NCBI RefSeq assembly: GCF_020382885.2
Contig: NC_058502.1
Location: forward strand, 12,241,950-12,305,949
Reading direction: 5' to 3'
DNA from: Scatophagus argus
Taxonomy: Eukaryota; Chordata; Actinopteri; Scatophagidae
DNA: 64,000 nucleotides
Of the stretch, positions 10,747-23,730 are shown in pieces. A program made the translations under genes and the position numbers. Every line of letters starts with the position of its first letter. The first letter of the stretch is position 1. The notes below the pieces were generated by a model. That model searched no databases, was not told where the DNA came from, and saw only the letters and a program-made list of their open reading frames with translations.

Positions 10747-13700
10747 TTACTTGGTCCCGTAATGCTTGGTTGAAGACTGGCCGTACAGCCCATAGAAGTC
10801 AGGGTGCCTGGCTGTCTGTGAGGCTTCCATCAGTCCCCTCATGGGGAAATGCTGCAGTGGCTGGTTTGCAGGCAGCGGGGCATGTGGGGGAAACTCCTGA
10901 GAGGTCATGGTGGGGAAGGAGTCTGAAGCTGGGTACGGAGGCCGGGCACGAGCAGCGGGGGCCCTGGAGCAGCAGCAGTTATTCAGAGTGCACATCAGTA
11001 CTTTCCTTCCTTCGTACATGGCTTGTTGTGAGGCACCTCCACTGGGGAAGTGAGAGGGGGGGAATATGGTCCCTGAGTGGTGGCTAGAGCTGGACCCTAG
11101 ACCCACCATGTGATGGGCTGAAGTGTCAAGAAGTCGACTATGGTGGCTGGAGCCGGTGTGAGGATTCTGGGACAGGCCTTCAGAGGAATACACGGAAGAA
11201 GCACATTGGTTCTGATCAGCTAGAAAGGGCTTTTTGCTGCTGTAGACCAATGGAGGAGGATCTTGGGAGGTGGAGTTCGATGTGTTACTTTCCAGAAAAG
11301 CCATGCCATATTTCCTCTTCTGTAGTCCTGAACTAGTCCCCATGTGGGAGCTAGCAGAGCTGCTGTGAGGCTGGACAATCTCAAGAATGGATGCCTCATG
11401 TAACGGTTCTGAGAATGGCAAACAGTGGTGAAGAAAGACAGTTAATTCTGTCCATACTCACAGAAAGTGTTGTTAAATATTTTTTATTAGGGATTGCTAT
11501 TTTTCCATACCCTCCATCATTTTCCGCAGGTTCTTTTCTCTTGTTGAGAGTCCGGACATCAAATGATGAGAGTTGAGCTGGCCCACTCTGAGTGGAGGGA
11601 TGGTACTAGTCAGGTGTGAGTTTGACCTAGAAAAGGAGACATACACACATAAAACAACAATAACAACAAAAACACATTCAGTAAGCCTTATTTGAGATGC
11701 TTGCTGCACTTTGAGACTTGGATTTGACTGGAAGACTGGAAGCAAATTTAATTGTTCTATTGCTTCACTTATACCCAACATGCAACAGCGACATATAAAG
11801 CTCTCCTTCATACAAACACATTTTCAGTATTATTACGATTAATGCAAATAGATATAACAAGTGTGGTTGATTGCATATTCCTCTAAATTTACTAGAGTTC
11901 TCCCAGTTTGCAAAAGTTACTTTTGCACGGACAGTTCTCTGGTTTTATATCTCAGGTGAAGCTGTTCTAACCTTTAATTCAAAGTTTAATTCAAAGAAAC
12001 TGAGTACAATCATGTAACAGTAAAGTGAAATAGAACAGAAGCAGAAAAGCTCACCTGTCCATTAGCAGCTGGTAAGGTTTTGTGTTCTGAGAAAAACAAA
12101 ACAAAACAATAAGACAAGTCATTCAGATTCATCTGCGTTTAAATGACTCATGAACAGCTACTATAACAATGGGACTGCTGTGGTCAGTCTGTCTACACTG
12201 CGTACATGCATCAATAAGCATAATATTGAATTATGTGTGTTTATGTGGCTGAAAAGACATGAATGCTTGCAGGAGAAAAGGGCGGATTTTGTACCTTCAT
12301 AAAGTTAATACTGTCTGATCTTTGGAAGAACGTTTGTACTGAGCTCAGGAGTTTTTCAGCTTCCTGGTGCTTCTCGTTGAGCTGCAGCACCTGCTGGGAA
12401 TTTTTCCTCGCATACACGGCAAAAGTGTTTTCCAGCATCTGCACAGTTTCAGCCTGGTTCACTTCAAGCAGTGCATGCATCCTCTGATACTGGGCCCTCA
12501 CACGTTCTTTCAGTTCAGACACTGCATCCTGTGGCAAGGTTGGTGAGAAGGTATTTTACAAAAGCACATGTGCGCACACACTTAGAGACACCTATTTTGC
12601 AGGTCAAAATGAAGTTACTAGCAATGGAGAGTACAACACAGCTTGCATAAATAGTTGTATAATGTCTCTGGTGGCTCTGGAGGACCTTTTGTGATCAAGC
12701 CTGATCACTTTGTGCAATATTAAATTGCTGGAGTGACAATTTTAAAAGAAACAGTTACCTTTTGCCACTCGTTTAATCTAATCTCCATAAATTATTAGTA
12801 ACACCATTCAGCAGAAAGCAAGTTAAGATCTGGGGTAAAAAAATAGAACAAATTATGCATCAACACATAGTGATGAATTATGCGTTCAGTTACTGCATAT
12901 TAACGTTTTTGGGGTTTTTTTCTTACTTCATTTTCTGGAATCTGTAAATCTGGTCAGGGCTGAAGCAGGAAAGTAATTTGTAAAATGCATTTTCTAAAGT
13001 GATGCACTAGCTATTCAAAGCTAGAGATAAATTACATTTTCTTTTCGTTTTCCAACAGCGAACAAAGGTACAGTCATTTCCTTGCAGCACAGTGTAGAGA
13101 AAATTGCAACATAAAATGCACATAATGACAAAAAAATGTACATACAATGTCCATAACTCTGTCACTGTAAGTATACACAGTATGTGTGTGTGCGTGCGTG
13201 TGTGTGCGGGACTGTACCTTCATCAGTGTCTTGTCTGTCTCCAGCTTGGTGAGCTGCTCATCGATGTTCTGAACACGACCCTCCAGTCTCTCTTGCTGCC
13301 TCATTAGCATGGCCTGTGGAGAGATGGCATACAAGAGACAGATTAGACAGATGAAGCAAGACACGGTGAAAAACAGAAAATAAATAAATTAACACACAGT
13401 TCCTGCCTTAAAACTCAGGCCTCTGCTGTGACCTCAGCAAACCTGGGTGCTATTCATTAGTCACTAAGACAACCTCCTCCACAAACCTGATGAGACTGGA
13501 GGAAACAACAGTTGCCATGCATTTATCCATTAGGAGAGCAGAGAGTAAAGGCAAACATAATTGCACAAATACATCTCTGATTGCTTCTAAGTTTAAAAGG
13601 GACCGTGCTCCATTGTTTGTTGGGACCAGCCTCCTTCTTCTGTAGGCTGAATCAGAGTGCAGAAAGCCAGTAAACGAGCCTGTAAATATAATCCTTCTCT

Positions 13701-16700
13701 ATTTAGTGCAAGACATGGAAATCAATCCACAGTCACAAGCTGACAGCTAACTAGGAACAGGGGAGGGCAGGTAAGCTATTTAATGAACTGTTTCTGCATG
13801 GGAAAGGCACCATGCCCAAATAAGAGGAAGCCTGCTGTCATGGCAACAAACCCTTGTGTATGTATTTATATGTGGGAGCTAATGTGTATGTGAGGGAGCA
13901 GCAGGGTGCACAAAGCAGGGGTGTCTCACTACCCCTCTCTGCTTTCTCATTTTGCCACATGCATTGCTCCCATTGTTTGCATTGGCCTCTGTGTCAGTGA
14001 CAGATTGTCGTGTGTGTGCATAACGCTGGGATCCGCTCTCTCCCCCCGAATGGGCGTGCATGCGAGAAAGGCAACGACAGGAAAGGCAAAATGCTATGGG
14101 GCTCTGCTTGCACATGCCAAGAAAAGGACAGAAAGAAAGTGAGAAAGACATACAAAAGTAGAGTGTAACCAACAGAGAAGAAAGTTTGAAGCAAAAAGAA
14201 AAAGAGAGATAGGGAGCATGGGGACATTCCTGCGGTCTCTAGTGAACGACTTTCAGGGTAGCTACATTGTGGTATCACGGCAACAGGCCTCTTCAGCTGC
14301 TTACAACACTCATGGAGTCTTATGTACAACAACTGGCTGGCCACCACACTATACCAGCACGGCGAACACGTCCAACAGTCTGTCCAGTTTTTAAACCGAA
14401 ACAATAAAAAAGACCTGAAATAAAGAACAAGCCAATACATGATACTACACCCTCTTCTGCTTGTTTGCATATTATTTGAAACTCTCCTTTTATTGGAGAA
14501 GTGCTAAAAATGTTGTTATCTATGAAAAGGCAGAAATGTTTCCTTCTTCCCTAATTCAAGTCTCACAATTTCAGATAACTTGCATTTTGACACATTATCA
14601 CCATTTCAAATTGTGAAGTTGCAAATATATTAATTGGACATCCAGCAGACCAGCATTAAATCACCAGGAACAACACTAAAATTAAATTTGAGTCAAGTCT
14701 CTGTCCACTAGGGATGCATGACACTGGGTTTTTTTTTTACACTGATATTTTCCAACTCATTTTGGAGTGATTTCTGATGCCGATATACATATATCAAATC
14801 TCTCCTGTAGTGCAAATAACACATATTTATGTCTACTCTTATTTTGATGACCCGCTGGCAGACACAGACATACAATGCTTTTCAAAAGGTACACATTCAT
14901 TGGGCCGATGCAGCGGTTTAATTTTAAAGACTTTATGGGTTGATACTGGTGACATGCTGACGTTCACAAGAACCCCTACTGGCCACTCAACAAATGCAAG
15001 TCCAACACTGATTTCACTGCTTTTAGCTCTGTTTTGGTCTCCACCAACTGTTCTCTCTCAACTGCTTCTTAGCAGCAAACGTTCGACAATGTTCATTCCC
15101 TCTTTACTCTATAATACGGTATATTTTCTGTCAGCCAGTGTTTTGACTTTTGTTATGTACCCTACTTTCTAAAAACAATCCCACAATGCTCCTCATTTAA
15201 TAGACGTACAACTCTACATCTGTCAGGGATGAGGCAAAATGATGATAGGTCAGGATCAATATCACAATTTGCTGCTGATTATTGAGTTAATTATTGGGCG
15301 CCTATTATACAGAGAGCAGTAAATGAGATTTCAGACCCAACTTAAAGCTTTTGTCTAACTTGAATGTAAGCTAGTTGCTAGCTTTGTCAGACTGCTATTT
15401 GTTACTGGGCAGGCAGCATACAGTGGGATTATCCAGTTTTGTCTTGCTGCCTGCTGTGGGTGGAAATGTTGCTGATGAGAGAGTTGGAGATGAGTCAAAT
15501 CAGTATAGTTGCCATAAGCAAAACCAAAACAATTACCCTAAATACAATAAAATGTCCCAAAGAAGTTTGGGAAACTCTGATGGTAATTCTCTGTGGGTTC
15601 AGCACTATGAACAACCCATCTCACATTACACACAATCATTTGATCCAATACTCATATAAATATACTAATCTGTGCTGCTTTAAGTGCTTAGAAGAAAACT
15701 TTGCATTTCCAGTAATATGATCACGCAATAATTGCTACATCCCTATTGCAGTGTTGACCGTCAGTGTCAACACTGCAACACTGCACTGATGGTTTGTGAT
15801 ACTGAGACCTATACAGTTGTGAGCAGAGGAGATGGGGACTAACCAGACCTGATGAAACAAACCCAGCATCATAAAATGACAAATTGTCCAGGTGTTGGGG
15901 AAACAAGTCTGCCTTTAAATAGTGTTAAGGTAACTATGCAGTTAAAGTTTTACTCTGGAGGAATGTAACTGACAGTCAAGCTCCACTTGCATAGCATTTG
16001 TTGCTATTCACAGTCAGAATACAAGCTAAGAAAGCACTCAGATAGCATTTTTCCTGTAGCCCCTTAAAAGCTCAGCACTCCACACCTTCTCTTCCCAATT
16101 CTTCATTTATTTGGAGTATATAAGCCTGAGCTAAATTCACACACAAAACTTGGTAATTGTATAATTATTTTACTAACAATTATGACTGGCTTGTGTATTA
16201 AATGATCTATCAATCATATCGGGAATAACAGCAGATGCAAATGTGTTAATGTTTTTAACTTTTGTGGTGTTTGTTCACATTTGGACTACTGGTTGAACTT
16301 TAATCTTCTTGAGCGCTGATAACAAAGTAGAGCAACATTATGATGAGCGGCTCCCTGTGTCGTTTGTATCCCATGGTCTGCTTGCATGCACGTGATAACT
16401 ATGGATTTATTAAGGCAGTTGCAAAGGGAGGTTAAGTTACATGTTTGATGAATGGTTGGCATTACATCACAACACATTTAACATCTACTGAATAGATCCA
16501 AGAAGAGGATGCATATGAATACCACCAGCTGTGTGATGACGTGAAAAGTTGGTGGAATTCATCTTGGGGAAAATGCATCAATTCATCAGTGAAAGGGGAG
16601 AAGAAGACTGCAAAAAGATATGAATGATGAATTGAGACCTAATGTTTTCATATACGTACAAGTTTGTCAGGATACACAAGATACACACAAGTAGACCCCC

Positions 16701-19634
16701 TTCAGTCTGCTAACTAGAGGTTGTTAGCAGTTCATGTTACATGCATGTCATCGGGTTAGAAAAACCGTAGACACAGTGGATGTGAAGAATAAATGTGTGT
16801 GCCTCCTTGTCTCATACTGAAAACAAATCAGGCACCTGTTCTACATCCATACACTACATCTTACAGTATGCAGACAGTTTCATCTAAACAGTCCTCTTCA
16901 AGCAAACTGATTTCACCCATAACGACCGACCTGGACCTGAAGAATTACTTGGTAGTTATCAAGTAGCTAGCTGGCAGTGCTTAACGATATGCAACAAATA
17001 ACAGATTGTGACTATTTTAACTGGATGCTTCTGTTCGACAACTGTCTTCCTCATTTTGCAATCTTTCCTCCAATCCCCATCTTGTCTTGTGTTCTTGAAA
17101 TAGCATAAGAGAACAGGATGGAACTTTCTGGTTGCTGATCTCTCTGTAGCACCATGAAAGCCTACCTTTATCAAGATTAGGCCCGCAAATGATCACTTTC
17201 CCCACTGTCCTATTTAGGCATCCAGACACCCGCGGGTTGCCAGGAAGCTCATGTTTAAATGAGGAGCCTCAGGCTCAATGAACAGAGAGCCTCTTTCACA
17301 ATCAACTGACAACTATTCCCCACGTCTGATGTCAATGGACTGCCCTCAGCATTCTAGGGAACTGACTCACTCCAGCCCAGATACAAGAAACTGCAAACGG
17401 CAGAGCTTCCATGAACGACGGTTTCCTGCTGCGGTGCCTGAGAAAACCAAGGTGAGACTGTGTGGGAGGGCTCCTCCTCCGCCTGTCCCAGGGACGACAT
17501 TACTACTATATTACGCTTTCTTTCTCATCTTGAAATTACCAGCATGGCTGTAAAAGGTTACAGTAAAAGCCTCTTCTGAGAGCCAAAGATAACCAAAGAT
17601 ATGAAAGCTGGTTTTTCCCTCTCTGTTTATCCCAAAAGCAACAAGAGTACTGCCAGGGGAATTTAAAATCCTTTTACCAAAATAGACCACAGCTCTGTCA
17701 AGGAGAACAACCTTTCAGTAAGTAATGAAGAGAAGCCACTCCAGCCTCATATTACTTCAACAAAAGACCCAGCATACAAGAAGCCTATTTTTTGCTTATT
17801 GCCACGTTTATCGATGTTAGAGTGCACTCTGTTTCTGAAGGCCCGAGCATGGGCAGCCTTAATCTGAGAGGAGCCAGGACCTCTGACTCCTGGATAACTT
17901 ACTAATTTATCCTGTGAGCATACAGTGGGGAAAGGAAAGAAAGACGGGTGGGTGTGTGCATGTGTGTGTGAGAGAGCAGCTGTGGAAAGGGCTGAACAGA
18001 CATCTTTTGTCCCAATAATAGCTCAAAACCAAAGCAACAGTTTGCTTCAACAGATTTAGAACTTTGTGTGTGATGTACACGCTTGAAAGAAATAAGTCTA
18101 TAACGTTCCCAGCTGGAATAATACAACCACCGAACATATAAACAAGACCGCAACATGGCAGATGCTAAAACTAATCGGATTCTCACTCCCGCCCCTTCAT
18201 GGATAGGGAGGGACAGGGAAGAAATGAGTATAAGGTAGTGTGGGTGGTTGTTTTTTACACCTTGCCGCTTACATTAGACTTGTGAAAAGAGAACAAACTG
18301 AAAGCAGTACAGAACTGAAGGAAAATACATAAGTGGACACCACCATGACAAGCTGCACTCATGCCAGCTGCATTCTTCTATGCATCCACAGTTGGATTAA
18401 CACACACACTGCAGAATTTATTTTCCTCCCTTCTTATCTACCATTGTCTCCCTGCACACTTCTCTAGAATCACCTTACAGTTACTGGGAACTGCTGAAAT
18501 ACAAACTTGTCTTGTGAACATTTTCACAAATCACCACACTTCCTTCTCAAAACCAGTATGTCAGTCTGTTCATCAGCCCCTCAAGCCCTGCCAGCGTGCA
18601 CTTCCTCATGAACAAATCCCAAAACCAATCATGGTTGCTAACATAAACAAACTGGATACGGACCTGCCCCCACTACACAGGGATCATCATTTCCGGTGGA
18701 TGCAGATTGCATCACAGCACTTACCCGAGGGCATGGGGCGGCTAATGTGAGGGCGTGGCTGTGTGGAATGTGTGCCTCGATCAAGGTTAAAAGCAGCATG
18801 TGACGTATGTCTGCATGTGTGTGCATGTGTGTGTGTGTGTGCTACCCCGAGGGGTGGCTTTCACCTGTCCGGTCCTTTCACATCAGATAAGATTAAAGGG
18901 AGATGCAAAGAAAGAAGGCTTTTATAGACTCATGAACTGACAGAAATGTTTGCTTGCGTTTAAGAAAGTGCATCGATCAAATCTTTTCACAGTCAAGTGT
19001 CTGTCAGCTGATAATTCAAGCAAATGGCTGTTCGGGGAAGTACGCGAGGGTGTGATTTATGTACCTGCATTTGTATGCGCTGGGTATCCACATCACAAAC
19101 TGTGTGTCTTTGGTTAGTGCAGTGAGAGATGCAGCAGAACGGACACAGAGCCACCTGCTCTTCCTCACAGTGGAGCAGCCTGTACTCCTCATGACTGGGA
19201 CAGGTCCAAGCGCTTAGCTCCTCAACGTCAACTAAAAGGTGTCCAGGGGCTGCGCATGGCTGCTGTAGGTGCGTCTGGATATGAGTTTGGCAGCAGGGCT
19301 CCTTGCAACGCAGGCAGACCTTCCGCACGGGCAGCGGGGGGCCTCGTCTGCAAAGGACACAGTGCAGGACAGCCGGGACTTTCTCAGTGTTCAAGGCATT
19401 GAAGCGCTTCACTATGTTGGCAAGCTTAAAGTTCTTCTCCAGTGTGGGTTTCTGGTCATAGTCATGGTTGCATTCGGGACAGCGGACCGCAGCGCTGTCT
19501 TTGGCCCAAGCCTCAGAGATGCAACCCTTGCAGAAGTTGTGCTTGCATGGCAGCTGGATGGGTTCCTCAAAAACATTCAGGCAAATGGGACACAGAAGCT
19601 CCTCTTCTAAACAGTTTTTCCAACTTGCATCCAT
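10747..19634 (-). CDS. trim8: TRIM8, RING-type E3 ubiquitin ligase (tripartite motif 8)
   Basis: Six coding exons in transcript order: 19634-19065, 13313-13218, 12528-12295, 12086-12055, 11626-11511, 11408-10747. All phases fit and give 569 residues (human TRIM8 has 551). The RING zinc ligands are C15, C18, C30, H32, C35, C38, C52 and C55. Two B-boxes follow at about 90-185, with the segments HCVLCRRGPPLP and CEEEQVALCPFCC, then a coiled coil at about 191-300 encoded by the 96- and 234-base exons typical of TRIM genes. The Ser/Pro-rich tail ends in GQSSTKHYGTK, like human GQPSTKHYVTS. There is no B30.2 domain, as expected for this class. TRIM8 ubiquitinates and regulates SOCS1, TAK1 and TRIF signalling and shuttles to the nucleus. 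The start at 19634 is the first in-frame ATG; a frame extending upstream would need a TTG. Teleosts keep two TRIM8 paralogues, and which one this is cannot be told here. Confidence 0.95.
13182..13210. repeat. CA-rich tract beside the trim8 exon 2 donor site
   Basis: On the transcribed strand, CA and CG-CA repeats begin about ten bases after the 5' splice site at 13217. On the plus strand the tract is TGTG with GCG interruptions. CA-rich RNA near donor sites is known to bind hnRNP L in vertebrates; an effect here is inference. Confidence 0.7.
14709..15745. mobile_element. possible decayed DNA transposon with short inverted ends
   Basis: The left boundary reads TAGGGATGCA and the inverse of the right boundary reads TAGGGATGTA, matching at 9 of 10 bases. 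The spacing is about 1.04 kb. The ends resemble the AGGGATGCA ends that I associate with hAT-like elements of fish, but no 8-base target duplication is visible, and a TA on each side is equally consistent. The inside has no recognisable transposase. This could be coincidence. Confidence 0.25.
15746..15778. repeat. perfect 13-bp inverted repeat (hairpin)
   Basis: TTGCAGTGTTGAC at 15746-15758 is exactly the reverse complement of 15766-15778, with a 7-base spacer. It abuts the right boundary of the possible transposon. Both strands could fold into the same 13-bp stem. Confidence 0.85.
18816..18841. repeat. TG-rich microsatellite in trim8 intron 1
   Basis: Two TG runs are separated by a CATG, with a total length of about 26 bases. 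Confidence 0.8.
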
Positions 19635-20460
19635 GACTTCAGCTGGATCCAAACGGATGCTGTGTGACTAATAAAAGAGCAAAACTGATGATTACTTTCA
19701 TAGAAAAGACAAAGAAAACCCTTATGAAAATGAAGGCTATTATTTCAATTTACCTCACACACAAAAATGTATGCCAAACAACCTACAGGTGGAAAAAAAT
19801 CACTGGAGGTTGTATAAGCATATAACGAGCTTGTTACACTGACAACAATCAGCTAATGGGGCATTAGCAGACGACGACTCACAAGTATGATTAACTCAAA
19901 CGAAGAACGAACCACAGCGAAACTTCCGAAACGTACCCGAAACTGTTTGTCACAACAAAACAACTGACATTATCTACAATGAGTACTGAGAATACGATAT
20001 TTTCAATTTGCGCTGCGTTCACGTTCACGACAGGACGATACAAGCTGCGGCGTTTGAGAGCCAGTGACAACTTGCTACACAATAACACTGGAAATGGGAC
20101 TGTCCAATAAAAAAAAATGTCACTCTGAACCACACTGACATTTAATTTGACGACAAGACACTCTTGCCTACTGTCAATAAAACAGTACTGTAGTCAAATG
20201 AAACATATTAGATGTATTGTTAGGGAAGAAAAGCAACGTTACCAACTATTTATCTTCCATGTCGTCGGCTGACTCCGGTGCACCTATAATGCCGTAAAGC
20301 TTCGCATCTAGCCCGCGATGAGATCCAGTTCCTCCGGTTACGTTACAGCCGTCTGTCCGACGTGCCGCTGGGATTTTATGAAATTCCCTGCTGTTACTCG
20401 TATGCTTTCGCTTTCCCGTCAACTCCTCCGCTAATTTTTGACGGTAAGTGCAGTTACAGA
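19635..20460 (-). promoter_or_regulatory. trim8: trim8 5' UTR and promoter region
   Basis: On the minus strand a good 3' splice site (TTATTAGTCACACAG, exon from 19659) lies just before the coding start, so the 5' UTR is probably split. A candidate noncoding exon upstream ends at a GTAACG donor near 20240 and would contain a four-codon upstream ORF (ATG GAA GAT AAA TAG). DNA from about 20260 to 20460 is GC-rich with several CG dinucleotides, as expected for a CpG-type promoter. The exact start site is not visible. Confidence 0.45.
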
Positions 20461-21959
20461 CTGTGACTCGTCTGTCGGGATCTAAGCGTTTTCACACTGA
20501 CTGGCCCCCTCCGATAACGTGACCCGTCACACAGTTGACAAATAGACGGGGAGGAGCCGAGAGGAGGACGGCGTTAGGCAAGGGAACGGCCACAGCAAAC
20601 TCTACCGGACAGATAGTGAATGTCCAGGAGACATTTGTGTGACCTGTCACCCATTGCACCATTGGCTCCTGCCAAGTGGACTCCTGGACGGATGGCATAG
20701 AGGGCCCCAGCCAGAGAGGGTATTAGTGCATGAGGTTGCCGTGGAAAAATAGATTTAAAATAATGTGATCGTCTTGTATTAGTGGACAACCTTTGCGACG
20801 GGCTTCTAAGTTGTAGCCCAACTGATGGCTTTACCAGTGGTTAATAAAGTTTTTTTTAAGAGTTAAACATACTATCGTCACACGTCATTAAAAAGGACAA
20901 CTTCTGCGTCGCCAGGTTGTGAACATGCTTTCTGGCTTGTGGTTATTTTCTCCCCGTATGGGGCGTTTGCTGTGTCTTTTAACTGAGCTGTTTATTATTG
21001 GCCAGACTAACCTGTTAGACGGCCCTGAGGCAAAGATTTCAGGGTGGGCCCTTATTTGGCCCCCACCCATCTACTGTCCCCATCAACAATGCATGCAGTG
21101 TGGTACTCCTATGCTACAACAGTACTTCATGTGCGTTGATTTGATTTAAGCAATAAGGGAATATGCACCATGTGAGCACAATGTGGCATATTTGTAATGT
21201 TTGACACCAAGGACCCTTTAATATACATGGCAATGAGGAAATCCATTAATGAGGCCTTAGTTTATGTACAGTAGTATCTGAGGGGTGCTAACATGTGGTG
21301 AACATGGGGCCCTGGAACAGATACCATCCTTGCCCAGTTGATGGTTCATCCCGAGGAAGACTCCACGCATGGACATGAGACCTCTTTGGTGTGCAGAGCT
21401 TCTGGACCACAATGCATTGGTTATAACCTTTAAAATTACAGCTTCAGACTGCATAGATTAGAAAGCAAGAAACACATAAAGCTTTCTTGATAGATGTCCA
21501 ACATTTATAACTGTTTTATTACCAAATGGACCAGCACTGTCTTATTAATGCTGCTCATCACCAAAACTACTATGGATGATGCTCCTTTATTTATTCATTA
21601 TTTATCATTGCTAATGCCTTATTGGTTACAGACTACTCATTTATTGTGTTTTTTTTAGAAATTGTTTTTATTTTAAGAGCTATATTTTGTTCACAGAGAA
21701 CTGAGTACCATATTTCATTCCTTTCATGTTCCTTGATCCTGAACACCAGCCGAGCAGATTTTTTCACAACCTGGCAACCAAAACTCTTCTATCGACTCTA
21801 TGAAGCTTTGGTGAATTATTCATTAACCACTCATTAGTTACTACTTATAAATCCTTTATAGGAGGTGCCTTATTCCCACTCATTTAAAGGGAAATCACAT
21901 ACATTAATGTGGTTTATTAAATAACCATCATCATATCATGTTACCTGCATTACGATTAG

Positions 21960-22112
21960 ACACATTTTTCTCTTTTACTGTACAGCTTGATAGTGAAGAG
22001 CCAGACAGGAAACCAGGAAAGAGAGCGGTATTACATGCAACAAGGGTCACCAGTTGGAATTGAGCCAGTGATTTTGTGGCCACGCTATAACATTTGGCTA
22101 TAACAAGGTGCT
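21960..22112 (-). mobile_element. degenerate tRNA-derived SINE
   Basis: On the minus strand a box B-like GGCTCAATTCC is followed by a body reading GACCCTTGTTGCATGTAATA and later pyrimidine-rich TCTCTTTCCTGG blocks, the arrangement of a common fish SINE whose body reads 'TGTTGCATGTCAT... CTGTC'. Box A is badly eroded. The family assignment is from memory. Confidence 0.5.
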
Positions 22113-22189
22113 CCATTATATGCATTTGTGGAAACATAAATAACTTAATAATTCGGTGCATGTGTTTTAACACACTATATGTATACACA

Positions 22190-22260
22190 AAGGGACAACT
22201 GTGGCTCAGCAGGGAGAGCGAACCATTCAGTTGAAGTGTTCTGGATGACATCCTGATACA
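22190..22260 (+). mobile_element. SINE head fragment (tRNA-like)
   Basis: The segment ACTGTGGCTCAGCAGGGAG has the form of the A box of fish tRNA-SINEs (TGGCTCAGNNGG). A box B-like sequence is not clear, and nothing recognisable follows. It lies 80 bases from the oppositely oriented SINE. Confidence 0.35.
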
Positions 22261-22338
22261 AATGCAGCCATTTACTGTTTACACTCAAAATCTCTGAAAG
22301 AAATAAGTTCCCCTGTTATTCTGCATTAGTTTTGCAGT

Positions 22339-22344
22339 TTTATT
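22339..22344 (-). terminator. sufu: sufu polyadenylation signal (candidate)
   Basis: An AATAAA on the minus strand about 1.39 kb past the sufu stop codon. Another lies closer at about 22547-22552. Either gives a 3' UTR of more than 1.1 kb without recognisable exons. Confidence 0.35.
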
Positions 22345-23730
22345 TATGTAAATATCTACACTCTTTAATGCACTTGGGATTACAATCAGCCAGCTCAGTC
22401 AATAACATAGTTATTACAAAATACCATATCAACGATGCATAAACTTTACATTTGTCACTCTGAATAAAAAGAAACAAAAACACAATGCTATCACATGTTG
22501 TATAAGAGTAGATGTTTGTAAGAAGACACTAGCAAAAGTATTTTTTTTATTCTGTTGTAGTGTTAAATTGGAATGCAAGAACGGTATGAGAAAAAGAACA
22601 GAAGAACGCAGCAGCCTTGATTCAAAGTGATGTTTCAAGGAGCTGTAGGCAGCATTAAGAGTCAACACAGACTTTGTGGTCCTTTCCAACTCAAGGCACT
22701 GAGGATTTTTTTTTCTGACTCACTTTCATTCAAACAAACAACACACTTCAGGACACTAAGCATAAATTGCCAGTCTTTGAATGTTTACAACAGACTCTGT
22801 ATTTCATAACTGTAACACACGCATGATCTTGCGTGAATAAAACGGAGTAAAGACATGTTTAAAAAAATATGACTGAGTACATTAGTGTTGTTCTTGGCAC
22901 AGGGGCAGCAAAGGTGGTTCTACCTGCAGTATTTGTCAGATACCTTAGAAAACAGTTCAGATGCAAGTGTGATTATCCCAAACCAACAGACCGTAAATAA
23001 CAGTTAATCATAGTTCAGTCTGCCTATTATTACTGAATAATGACACATTTGAGACACAGAGAGTACTAGCAGCAGACTGCCAACACTGACGACTTTGGTA
23101 TGACCACAAACACATAAAAGGAAAATGTCCAGCATTTGTAAAGACTACACATGAACTCAACTGAACTAAACACTGCTAAAAAGGTTCAACATGTAACATT
23201 TCCATCCTTTCTAAGGCCAGTGGAATAAATAGAACATTTCTGAAGAACGGAAATCCGGTCATCGTTTGGGACACTGTCACACACTGATCACAGGATGTGC
23301 GCTCAACTGTACTAGTGACATATATTCTGGACCACACACTTTGGCAGGCCTTATTTGCAGAACATCATGTTTTGCTCTACAGCTAGTGTGTCACTTATAA
23401 TGATTGCTTTTACAGGTCGACCATCTGGACAGGCTGGTTTCAGGCTGATTTGACATTCTCCAACACATTCAAGCCTCAGAGAAATGTTGTCAACAGTGCG
23501 GCTTGTCTGAGAATGCAGTAACAGGCAATAGTGTTGAGATCATCCCTCAGATCATCTTCAGGAGTGAAACGGTCTCCGGCCGTGCACTGAGGGAATGACA
23601 TATCTGTGCGCTCTATCAGTTCAGATTCACTGCACCTCCTGGGAGGTCTCCTGTTCATGATGGTCCACTCTGCAAATCTGTGTCTGTGGGTGGCTTTGTT
23701 GGTATTATCTAGTGATCAAGTCTCTTTGTC

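Larger units (their letters stand above)
13314..19064 (-). other. trim8: trim8 intron 1 (5.75 kb)
   Basis: This is by far the longest intron of the gene, between the RING/B-box exon and the coiled-coil exons. Several stretches are non-repetitive with balanced composition (about 13420-14130 and 16940-17560) and look unlike ordinary fish intron DNA; they could hold conserved regulatory elements. It also contains a possible decayed transposon (14709-15745) and a perfect hairpin just beyond it. No alternative exon with both splice sites and a coding frame was found. Confidence 0.6.
20461..22338. other. intergenic region between trim8 promoter and sufu 3' end
   Basis: No gene is recognised. The first 250 bases are still fairly GC-rich. 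The stretch at about 21240-21900 is A/T-rich with many TTATT and CATTAAT words and may be an old repeat. Two fragments of tRNA-derived SINEs lie at 21960-22260. Confidence 0.6.

Noticed and set aside
10770-11087. 105-codon plus-strand frame opposite trim8
   Set aside because: It is the antisense shadow of the trim8 last exon. The same holds for 19269-19671.
23476-23658. 60-codon minus-strand frame just after the sufu stop
   Set aside because: sufu terminates at 23731 with a sequence matching the human C-terminus; this frame is in the 3' UTR and has no family match.
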